DNA of 64,000 nucleotides from Lacimicrobium alkaliphilum (lineage in GTDB: Bacteria; Pseudomonadota; Gammaproteobacteria; Enterobacterales; Alteromonadaceae), in the NCBI RefSeq assembly GCF_001466725.1, contig NZ_CP013650.1:3162001-3226000 (forward strand). The letters are read 5' to 3'. The position numbers were made by a program, and so were the translations under genes. The notes under the pieces were generated by a model. That model saw nothing but the letters and a program-made list of their open reading frames with translations. It was not told the DNA's origin and made no database searches. This document shows positions 1-6,974 of this stretch, one piece after another. How positions within the stretch are numbered: the first letter of the stretch is position 1; each line of letters starts with the position of its first letter.

Positions 1-301
1 GCTTTAAAGTAGCTGGGCGTTCACGTAATTCTTCGTCATAGTATAACCACGAGCTTTGAGCCAAAGGTTCGTCTGAGTAAGGGATTCGTTTCTGATATAG
101 GTTTGTTCGCAATGCAATTGCTAACTGAAGAACATGACTAGAGACTACATTCTGAAGAACAAGGCTAGTGCTCTCTGAGATTGTCCATTCAGATAAACCA
201 AAGGAGAAACTGCTGGTAGATAAATCAAGGCCATGACAAATAAGGCACAACCTTCTGATTTCATCAAAATCCTGGCGATGTTTTCCTAATATCTCTTTCA
301 T
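1..301 (-). CDS. Hypothetical protein, C-terminus cut off by the window edge
   Basis: An open frame begins with ATG at 301 and stays open to base 1, giving about 100 residues with no stop. The N-terminus reads MKEILGKHRQDFDEIRRLCL, and the visible part is mostly polar and helical in character with no signal peptide or membrane segment. A C-x2-H cluster (CLICHG) occurs near residue 20, too little to call a metal site. It follows the BRCT gene on the same strand after a 93-base gap, so the two may be cotranscribed. I do not recognise the family. The unbroken frame and its position in a same-strand run support a real gene. Confidence 0.6.
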   Translation of the reverse strand, partial: MKEILGKHRQDFDEIRRLCLICHGLDLSTSSFSFGLSEWTISESTSLVLQNVVSSHVLQLAIALRTNLYQKRIPYSDEPLAQSSWLYYDEELRERPATLK

Positions 302-394
302 AATAAGCTGTCAGCCTTGGCGCATGCCTATAAAATTCAATGAATGGGTACTACCAAGCAATAGAAAAAGTGATTTACTTAGCCGTTGAGGCTT

Positions 395-769
395 TTAACT
401 ATTTTGTGCAGGCACCTCACCAGTTTCAACAAAGTGAATGAATTGTTCCTCCCTTAGAAACTGCACTCCTTGAGCTTCTGCCTTCTCTATTTTCTTCGGG
501 CCTGCATTCTCACCGCCAACAAGATAGTCTAGTTTTTGGGTCACCGAGGCTACTACCTTAAATCTATTATCATTTGCCAGATCAGTTAGTTCGTTTTTCT
601 TGCTCACACCAAAACCAGTGAAACACACCTGGAGCCGGTTATCCTTTGCCTTTTTAGTGCGCATCGAGTAAATCATCTTCCACGCTTCAGCATCGGTCAA
701 AGCAGCTATTTTTTCAGAGCTTAAATCGGACTTCGACTTTAGTATCATCGTTGGTTTTTCACTGGCCAT
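395..769 (-). CDS. Small BRCT-domain protein
   Basis: About 124 residues. The C-terminal two-thirds (about residues 45-115) looks like a BRCT domain: a LQVCFTGFG strand, the VASVTQKLDYLVGGE segment typical of DNA-ligase-type BRCT repeats, then AGPKKIEKAEAQGVQFLREE and a closing helix. BRCT domains bind phosphopeptides or DNA ends and are usually attached to ligases or repair proteins, but no enzyme domain is present here. The start is placed at ATG 769, which has an AGGAAGAGG ribosome site at good spacing; a GTG at 841 would add 24 residues without one. It lies 120 bases downstream of the KAP NTPase gene on the same strand in an AT-rich island, so a joint role is possible but unproven. Confidence 0.75.
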   Translation of the reverse strand: MASEKPTMILKSKSDLSSEKIAALTDAEAWKMIYSMRTKKAKDNRLQVCFTGFGVSKKNELTDLANDNRFKVVASVTQKLDYLVGGENAGPKKIEKAEAQGVQFLREEQFIHFVETGEVPAQNS

Positions 770-889
770 ACGTTCATCCTCTTCCTGCCCGCAGTTCTTC
801 GTAATGCATCCCTGCAGATTCATAACATTAATTAGCAACACTTTTGGCGAATTTATCTTTCTATTAAGTAAAGCGTCAATAGCTGCATA

Positions 890-2626
890 TCAGGTTTTCT
901 CTTGGATATTTTTATCTTGTATCCTTTCGTAAATCTCTTGGTCGTATGACCTCACAACTAGCGCATGATGCGGAGACTCTTGCCCTATTATAAAAAGCAC
1001 CTCTTCCATAGCATTACCTAGTTTTTGAAGTACCTCTTTGTGAGGCCCGCCTTCACGGCGCATTTCCAAACACTCTAAAATTATTGCTCTTTGCTCAACT
1101 CCCTTTAACCCTCGAACGATATTCACCAATTCACAAACTGGACTATCAGCAAGTTTTTCAATACCATCTGGCAACACCACACCATCTGCAATTTCAGTTA
1201 GTATAGAAACTAAATTTTTATTATTTTTCTCACCTACTCTATCTCGGCATTTTTCGTAGAAAACATCATCAAGCGACACCCCGTTATATTTCTTTGGAAC
1301 ATCAAAATCTCTTTGCTCTCTTGAATGATTAAAGTACTCATCTATCAAGTGGTCAGCCTCCTTATTTCTTTCGAAATACCGCATTGCGGCGATAGAAGCT
1401 TGCAAATCATATGGCAGATTATATGGGATAGCGGCGAGTGATGTTTGGTAAACAGTATCTAGGGCCTCATCGACACTGATGTCGAATTCAGAATGAAGAT
1501 TTCTCAATGCTTTTTTTTGAGCTACAAGATATTCATGTTTACTTATCTCTTGTTTACGTTTCATAATCGCTTCTTGCAACTTGTCTCGCTCGAAGTAGCC
1601 TTGCAGGACTCCTTGGAGTACTGGTTTGTCGATATCACCAAAAAATTCATAACCAAGACTACTGAGAAGATTTTCATACTTTTTGTATTGAGTTTTTTCC
1701 TCACTCCCATTCTCGCCAAGATTGCCAAATAGTCTGCTCATCGAATTAACACCATACCTTTCAATGAACTGGATAGAAGGAATATTCTCAGGGTCGTGGT
1801 GATGGTGAATTTCAGACCATGTGAAGAGCACTAGCGACTGATAGATCTCTTGTTCCACAGTTTCATTAAAATTAAAGTCGAAACCTTCAAGCTCAGTCGC
1901 CATTCTCTTGATTCTAAACAATGTCCTCAGATTATTTATTTTAAGAGATATAGCGTGATTTTTTACCAAACCTTCGATACGATCTCCATCAAAGGCAATA
2001 TCGTAGATTTCCTCAATCGTGGGCTTGAAATTAACCTCTCTGTCAACAACCTTTTCCTTAAAGAAAAGATAGTCATCTCCTGCTATCGCGTCTTCATTTA
2101 AGATAATTACGACTTTGCATTGCCTCTCTTCTTTGAGTTGACATAGTAAACCTAACACCTCTCGAATGTTTAACTCTTTACCACACCTCTCTAAATCATC
2201 TACACATATAATTTTTTTATGATTAGCAACATTGACGAATGTATCTGTTAAACCATCTAGCTTAATGAAAGGAACCTTCGCATCCTTGGACAAGGTTAGA
2301 AGCTTCCTGCTCTTACCCAGAGTCGAACTAAATAGACCTGAAATATTCTTAAATAACTGTTTTTGTGAATCTATGCTATCCAAAGCGAACTCAGCGCTTC
2401 TACTGTTAACTGTATTCTGGAAAATACCATACCTGACTTCTTTGATACTACGAAGTCCAAACAGCGATAGATAAGCATAGTGTTCAAGGTCACAAGATGA
2501 CTCTTTGATCGTGGACTTCCACAAGTGAGTTTTGCCACTTCCCCAAGGCCCCTTGATAGCCAATATTTCGGGGCTAGAGCTGTTTAGAAAGTCTTTTATA
2601 ATTTTTTTCGTATGAGTGACTGACAT
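890..2626 (-). CDS. KAP-type P-loop NTPase
   Basis: A 578-residue protein with Walker A GPWGSGKT at residues 26-33 and a Walker B segment IICVDDLER at about 138-146, the arrangement of KAP/STAND-like P-loop NTPases. The long C-terminal part (about 230-578) is helical and charged with no recognised domain. KAP NTPases are often plasmid- or island-borne; the namesake group includes PifA, which excludes phage T7, so an anti-phage role is a reasonable hypothesis, not a demonstrated one. No four-helix membrane insertion, as in classical KAP proteins, is obvious. The gene is AT-rich relative to the chromosome to the right and heads a same-strand series with the BRCT gene and the edge gene. Confidence 0.75.
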   Translation of the reverse strand: MSVTHTKKIIKDFLNSSSPEILAIKGPWGSGKTHLWKSTIKESSCDLEHYAYLSLFGLRSIKEVRYGIFQNTVNSRSAEFALDSIDSQKQLFKNISGLFSSTLGKSRKLLTLSKDAKVPFIKLDGLTDTFVNVANHKKIICVDDLERCGKELNIREVLGLLCQLKEERQCKVVIILNEDAIAGDDYLFFKEKVVDREVNFKPTIEEIYDIAFDGDRIEGLVKNHAISLKINNLRTLFRIKRMATELEGFDFNFNETVEQEIYQSLVLFTWSEIHHHHDPENIPSIQFIERYGVNSMSRLFGNLGENGSEEKTQYKKYENLLSSLGYEFFGDIDKPVLQGVLQGYFERDKLQEAIMKRKQEISKHEYLVAQKKALRNLHSEFDISVDEALDTVYQTSLAAIPYNLPYDLQASIAAMRYFERNKEADHLIDEYFNHSREQRDFDVPKKYNGVSLDDVFYEKCRDRVGEKNNKNLVSILTEIADGVVLPDGIEKLADSPVCELVNIVRGLKGVEQRAIILECLEMRREGGPHKEVLQKLGNAMEEVLFIIGQESPHHALVVRSYDQEIYERIQDKNIQEKT

Positions 2627-2980
2627 AAATATTGAGCTACAATTTTGATCATGCGGTCTGAAGAGCCGTACTAACAGTATTCGATCATATCTGAGAAAGA
2701 AAGACTAATACTGAGCATGACAAAAGATATGTGTTGTTGCGCCTATAGGCGGCCAGTTGCCCTTATATGATCTGTCTACTGTCGAGCAAATATATTGCTG
2801 TACTGCGCAAAATCCCATTTTTCATGCTCTAGGCAGTAGCGGATACCCTCTATTGTAATACTGAACCTACCCTATAACTCTGACAATCTGCAGTTGTCCT
2901 TCTTAATCATGGCTTTAAGCATTGCATTCCTGTGGGTTCATGACAGTATATAGAAACACTTTTGAGAATCTACTTAGTGT
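2627..2980. other. Intergenic region between divergent island genes
   Basis: This 354-base gap separates the minus-strand KAP NTPase from the plus-strand zinc-ribbon gene, so it should hold promoters for both. It is AT-rich with many short stop-bounded frames. I saw no convincing operator, tRNA or repeat in it. Confidence 0.5.
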
Positions 2981-3157
2981 ATGAAGAAAGAGCTAACAGA
3001 CAAAATCTGCCCTTACTGTGACTCGCAAGAAGTGGTTTACAGTTCTCCAAATTGGGTTGCCTGTGAGCACTGCGACAAGAAATGGGAAGTGGGACGAAAA
3101 GTGGCCGGAACATTTAACTGGCTAACAGAAAGGTTTGAGGCTGACGGTCAAGAATAG
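2981..3157 (+). CDS. 58-residue zinc-ribbon protein
   Basis: A short frame starting at ATG 2981 (an in-frame TAG lies just upstream at 2975, so this is the only ATG start) and ending with TAG at 3155-3157. It encodes two Cys knuckles, CPYC at residues 10-13 and CEHC at 28-31, separated by a short beta-rich stretch ending in W, the hallmark of a rubredoxin-like or transposase/IS1-type zinc ribbon. The remaining C-terminal segment is charged. No strong Shine-Dalgarno is visible. It could bind nucleic acid or act as a small adaptor. The paired CxxC motifs make a random frame unlikely; function is unknown. Confidence 0.6.
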   Translation: MKKELTDKICPYCDSQEVVYSSPNWVACEHCDKKWEVGRKVAGTFNWLTERFEADGQE

Positions 3158-3370
3158 AGTGTCTAAGGGTATCAGGGTGGGTTGGAAGTCAGCATTGAGA
3201 GAATATAGGAGATTAAGGAAAGCAGTTTTCTTATTCCACTTAGTTCTGAACATAATGGTATGAGCAAAGTTAGGTGACCAGGCCATTACAATTAATTTTG
3301 ACAGCATGGTAATTGCACCGTCAATATAAGGTAATTTTTACTTAAGATTGGCCAGCAAGGGATTAAGAAT

Positions 3371-3871
3371 TTGCTAACTTTCAAAAGCAATAATATAAAA
3401 ATAGCGTTAATCGCGGTACAAAGCTTTTTTCTAACTACTGTATATGCCTCAGAAAAGGTAACAGTAACAGATATTAGTGAAGTTGAACTTTCAGCTTACT
3501 ACGAAGGTGTTGCACACACATTGCAATTCGGTTCAAGATTGTTAGCGACTATGAAAGTGATGAGCACACCTGAAGGCAGAACGCCTGCCTTCCAGGCTCT
3601 TTTTTTAGCCGCAGGTACTGAATCAATTAACCGTATAAGCGACTTGGGCGAAGATGCGGAGAGAGCTTATAGAAAAGGCATAGTCAACACAACTCAGCTT
3701 TGGGCTATGGACCGATATCCGGTATGCCTGCCTATGAATCTAAAATTATCAGCATCAGATATTGAAACGGCGATTAATGAAGTTTTTAAAGGTCCTTTCC
3801 AACAAGATTCACTTAGCATACTTGTTATTGGTGCTATGGAGCAACTGTCAACTCAACATCCTTGTAAGTAA
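3371..3871 (+). CDS. Secreted Rap1a/Tai-like protein
   Basis: A 166-residue protein starting at TTG 3371 with AAGGGA upstream; no in-frame ATG occurs until about residue 61, and the TTG start preserves a clear signal peptide (IALIAVQSFFLTTVYAS). The C-terminal half has a CLP motif followed by a helix and a final HPC, which resembles the Rap1a/Tai family, small periplasmic proteins with a disulfide whose best-known members are immunity proteins to type VI secretion amidases. Here no partner toxin is adjacent, so the immunity role cannot be asserted. Codon use is AT-rich like the surrounding island. The family call rests on motif resemblance only. Confidence 0.5.
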   Translation: MLTFKSNNIKIALIAVQSFFLTTVYASEKVTVTDISEVELSAYYEGVAHTLQFGSRLLATMKVMSTPEGRTPAFQALFLAAGTESINRISDLGEDAERAYRKGIVNTTQLWAMDRYPVCLPMNLKLSASDIETAINEVFKGPFQQDSLSILVIGAMEQLSTQHPCK

Positions 3872-3873
3872 TC

Positions 3874-4485
3874 TTAGAGTCTTCTCAACCTGAAAATTGC
3901 ATATAACGCCAGGCCGAATAAACCAAGAGTGCCAGGCTCAGGCACAGTCGCGAGTGATACAAACTTGGTTAGCCGGTTACCAAACATATCGCCAAGAAAT
4001 GCTTCTCCTTGAAAACTCCCAAATACACTTGGGTTGAACTTCTCTTGCGGTCCAAGCTTCCATACCCCAGCGTAAATTGTAAAAATATCGCCAGTAAATA
4101 CAGGAATCCTGGACCGACCGCCATCAACTGTATCGATATAGGTAGAGGTGATCTCTGGAGTAATATCATTGAAAGATTGAAGTAGATTGTCTGCTAGAGC
4201 TTGAAACTGATAAGTGCTATCTACACCATTTATCGAAATATTGACCTCAGAGTAAATAGCAGCGAAATCTCGGCTTGAGTCCGCAGGAGAGGCCCAGTTT
4301 TTCATATAAAGCAGATCTATTTGTCCGTCCTTTATAACTTCAAATGATATTGAGTTGGATATTGTGAACTTTCCAGTACCATCAACAATGTCACCTGAGA
4401 TTATGATGGCACCAAACGCATTATTAATTGACAGTAATGCCAATAGAGAGAACATATATAACTTTTTCATTCCTTTGAGGCCCAT
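3874..4485 (-). CDS. PEP-CTERM sorted exported protein
   Basis: About 203 residues with an N-terminal signal peptide (KKLYMFSLLALLSINNAFG) and a C-terminal sorting signal made of VPEPG, a hydrophobic stretch and a terminal RLRR, the standard PEP-CTERM tripartite signal. Such proteins are cut by an exosortase and released or anchored at the outer surface, often with exopolysaccharide. The central domain is beta-rich and not recognised. The start is uncertain: ATG 4485 is used, ATG 4470 and GTG 4515 are alternatives and none has a well-spaced ribosome site. It converges on the Rap1a-like gene with only 2 bases between their stops. No exosortase lies in the window. Confidence 0.75.
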   Translation of the reverse strand: MGLKGMKKLYMFSLLALLSINNAFGAIIISGDIVDGTGKFTISNSISFEVIKDGQIDLLYMKNWASPADSSRDFAAIYSEVNISINGVDSTYQFQALADNLLQSFNDITPEITSTYIDTVDGGRSRIPVFTGDIFTIYAGVWKLGPQEKFNPSVFGSFQGEAFLGDMFGNRLTKFVSLATVPEPGTLGLFGLALYAIFRLRRL

Positions 4486-4676
4486 TTTAATATCAATATT
4501 AAATAAAGGGGCCACCTTAAACTAAGCTTTGGTACTGGTCAAACTATACCGCTTCGTTCGCCTACATAAGAAATTAATAAATAAGATAAAATTCTCCAGT
4601 TAGTGTCTGCAGTCGCGCCTTCTATGGCAATCAGACAATCTATTTGCCTCTCTCGGGTGGACAAAATTAGCAAAAC

Positions 4677-5912
4677 TTAACCGATTAGATTCACTGCAGC
4701 GGCTTTGTGCTCTGGTGCAAGGTGGGCGTAGCGAAGGGTCATTTCCAGATTACCATGGCCCAACAGCTCCCGCACTGTGTTGAGATCGGCTCCGGCCATA
4801 ACCAGCTTGCTGGCAAAGTGGTGGCGCAGGTCGTGAAAGCGGAAATTCTCTATTTCGGCTTCTGTCAGTACCTTTATCCAGCCTTTTTTGATATCCGTAA
4901 TCGGCTTGCCGGGTTCCCCTTCAAAGACATAGCCTGTGCCCTGGGTATCCTGTTGCCACTGAATTAGGGCCTGCTTGGCTTTGTGATTTAAGGGGATATG
5001 GCGGCTTTTGCCGGATTTGGCGTTATCGGCAATCACTGTCAGGTAGTCATTCACCAGATTCACGTTTTCCCAGCGCAGAGAAAATAACTCCCCTCTTCGC
5101 ATACCGGTATTCATGGCAAGCAAAACTATCGGTTCCAGGTGATCGGCAAAATGCTTATCTCTGAGTTCAGGTAACAGCGGGTAGCCTCGTTGCTGCCGGA
5201 ACAGATTGCCGTTCTCCCTTTCGGCTTTGATCCTGGCATCTCGTTTTCTAAGTGTATCCAACAAAGACGCCTCTTCTACCTTATCGAGATACCGCACCAC
5301 TTTGTTATCGGTTCTGAGGGCCTTGACCTTGTTCAGATCATGACTTTCAATCAAACCCCACTCCACCGCTCTGCTCATGGCACCTTTTAACGGGTTCACA
5401 TAGCTGTTGATGGTGGCCGGTTTAACGCCAGTTTTTCGTTTTTCATTGCGCCACTTTTCAATGGTCCAGGCATTAATTGCTGAAAGCTGTTTACCCAGCA
5501 GATCAGGGAAACCGGCCTTAATGGTTTTCACCGTGCGTTCGGCAGTTTTACTGTTGCGAGTTTCCAGCCAGGGCAGGTATTTTTCATCCAGAAAAGTTCC
5601 CAGTCTGGTTAGCTTGGCTAACTGGGTTTGTTTCCTGGCTTGCTTCTTCGCTGCCTGTACATCAATACCATTGGCCACCTCCCCGGCTTTGGCTTTTGCC
5701 AGATCTCTGGCTTGGGCCGGAGTGACCTCACCATGGATACCCAGCTTGTAATTTACCTGTTTGCCATTGATGCGATAGAAGAGGTAATAGGTGATTTTTC
5801 CGGCAGGACTGATGCGGGCATGAAAACCTGGCACCTCGGTATCGTTGACCCTCTGATCTTGCACAGTAAGGGCCTTAATACTGGAAATCGTGATCTTCTC
5901 TCGCTTTGCCAT
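4677..5912 (-). CDS. Tyrosine-recombinase integrase
   Basis: A 411-residue integrase of the P4/phage family. It has the N-terminal arm-binding domain (about residues 1-85, DUF4102 type), a core-binding SAM-like region (about 105-200) and a C-terminal catalytic domain. The catalytic set is visible: Arg272 in TGMRRGEL, a Lys near 299-302, His360 and Arg363 in FHDLRHHF, His386 in LLGHGN and nucleophile Tyr395 in RYAH, so it looks active. It is transcribed away from a tRNA-Ile fragment at 6093-6138, the likely attachment scar, and is the right-most gene of the island. Its base composition is less AT-rich than the cargo genes to its left. Confidence 0.95.
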   Translation of the reverse strand: MAKREKITISSIKALTVQDQRVNDTEVPGFHARISPAGKITYYLFYRINGKQVNYKLGIHGEVTPAQARDLAKAKAGEVANGIDVQAAKKQARKQTQLAKLTRLGTFLDEKYLPWLETRNSKTAERTVKTIKAGFPDLLGKQLSAINAWTIEKWRNEKRKTGVKPATINSYVNPLKGAMSRAVEWGLIESHDLNKVKALRTDNKVVRYLDKVEEASLLDTLRKRDARIKAERENGNLFRQQRGYPLLPELRDKHFADHLEPIVLLAMNTGMRRGELFSLRWENVNLVNDYLTVIADNAKSGKSRHIPLNHKAKQALIQWQQDTQGTGYVFEGEPGKPITDIKKGWIKVLTEAEIENFRFHDLRHHFASKLVMAGADLNTVRELLGHGNLEMTLRYAHLAPEHKAAAVNLIG

Positions 5913-6092
5913 TTTTTCGCTCCGATTGAAAAATGTAGCAGATATGTAGCAAGAAAATTATGCTTCTATGTAGCAAAGAGAACAACCACAAACAAAACCA
6001 ACACCTATAAGACACTGTTATTTATGGTTTTATTTTTACTATTTTGTTTATGCACGTTCATCGGAATTCACTGAAAAACACGCCAAAATCAC

Positions 6093-6138
6093 ACTCATAA
6101 TCGGTAGGTCCCCAGTTCCAGTCTGGGAGGGGCCACCA
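6093..6138 (+). other. attachment-site scar: 3' half of tRNA-Ile(CAU)
   Basis: These 46 bases read as the anticodon loop (CTCATAA), variable region, T-arm (stem CCCAG/CTGGG) and acceptor strand AGGGGCC followed by ACCA, matching the 3' half of enterobacterial tRNA-Ile2 (ileX type). The 5' half is absent: the preceding bases do not form a D-arm or the GGCCCCT acceptor strand. The T-loop has C where a purine is nearly invariant, which suggests decay of a non-functional copy. With the integrase 180 bases away, this is best read as the att copy left where an element inserted into the tRNA 3' end; the intact tRNA should lie left of the window. Confidence 0.75.
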
Positions 6139-6320
6139 TTTTTAGGCTCTACCCTATAAACGGGGCATCTGCACTCATCGTACTCGGTTAATTACACCAT
6201 CCCACCCACAATGGGTCATCACTCTTATTCGATAATTTCTGTTTTAAACGACTGACGGACATCCACAAGGAAATTTGGTAGTGTTAATCAGCTAACCAAT
6301 AACCAGTACGAAGTGCAAAT
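6139..6320. other. Intergenic region right of the island boundary
   Basis: This stretch begins the presumed native chromosome. Together with 5913-6092 it makes a 408-base gap between the integrase start and the next gene. Apart from the tRNA fragment I saw only AT-rich promoter-like sequence and no other RNA gene. Confidence 0.4.
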
Positions 6321-6872
6321 ATGTCTAAACGTAACGCTCTGTTGGCTTTGTCGGGCATTGCACTGGTGATCATCAGTACCTGTTGGTCTCTCTCTGATGG
6401 CGAAAAAATAGCGCCTCAGAAATGGGTGGTGATCACAGCCGATGACAGACCACTTCGTCAATCTGAAATCCGTATTCTCGAAAATTACCAGTCACAATTC
6501 AGTCAGGATTCCTCGAAAAGCGCTTCAGAGCTTATCTACGGTCATGATTTTACTATCCTGTCATCAACTGCTGAATTGGTTGAGAGGCTACAGAACAGTA
6601 ACGACAATACGCCTCTTCTTATAGAGCTTGTGCATCCTACACTGCACTCCGCCAAGCAACTTAAAGCCAGTCTGACAACTTCATTGATCAGACCATTGGG
6701 CCTGCAACGGGTTATTCCGGTGGTTTCATTGAATGGCGGGGAGCATCCCTACAACTGTAGCCAGTTTGAAAATGATATTATATTCGCCGATTGGAATTTT
6801 GGCGGCATTGCCTTTCGTCTGTCCGATGACGCCCTGGCTTTTTTAAGCCGGTGCTCTAAGCCGCCAGAATAA
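6321..6872 (+). CDS. Hypothetical exported or membrane-anchored protein
   Basis: A 183-residue protein with an N-terminal hydrophobic segment (LLALSGIALVIISTCW) that may be an uncleaved anchor or signal peptide. The rest is soluble with no motif I recognise; two Cys (CSQFE and SRCSK, near residues 146 and 178) could pair outside the membrane. It is the first gene right of the island scar and converges on the diguanylate cyclase. Function unknown. Confidence 0.65.
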   Translation: MSKRNALLALSGIALVIISTCWSLSDGEKIAPQKWVVITADDRPLRQSEIRILENYQSQFSQDSSKSASELIYGHDFTILSSTAELVERLQNSNDNTPLLIELVHPTLHSAKQLKASLTTSLIRPLGLQRVIPVVSLNGGEHPYNCSQFENDIIFADWNFGGIAFRLSDDALAFLSRCSKPPE

Positions 6873-6974
6873 AAGTGGCAAGCGACGTTATTGTGAAGCC
6901 GACATAGAGACAATTTTTGAATAAAAAGGGGCGCATTTAAATTAAAACCTCTTCCGGTGAGCAGGGTATTGATC

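Noticed and set aside
3122..3307. A 61-residue minus-strand frame beside the zinc-ribbon gene
   Set aside because: It overlaps the zinc-ribbon coding end on the opposite strand and has no recognisable motif or ribosome site.
1..6138. The island as a prophage
   Set aside because: Apart from the integrase no phage structural, lysis or replication gene is visible in this part.
6150..6210. A possible tRNA-like segment just right of the att scar
   Set aside because: The reverse complement begins GGGATGGTGTAATTAACC but no T-arm or matching acceptor strand can be folded.
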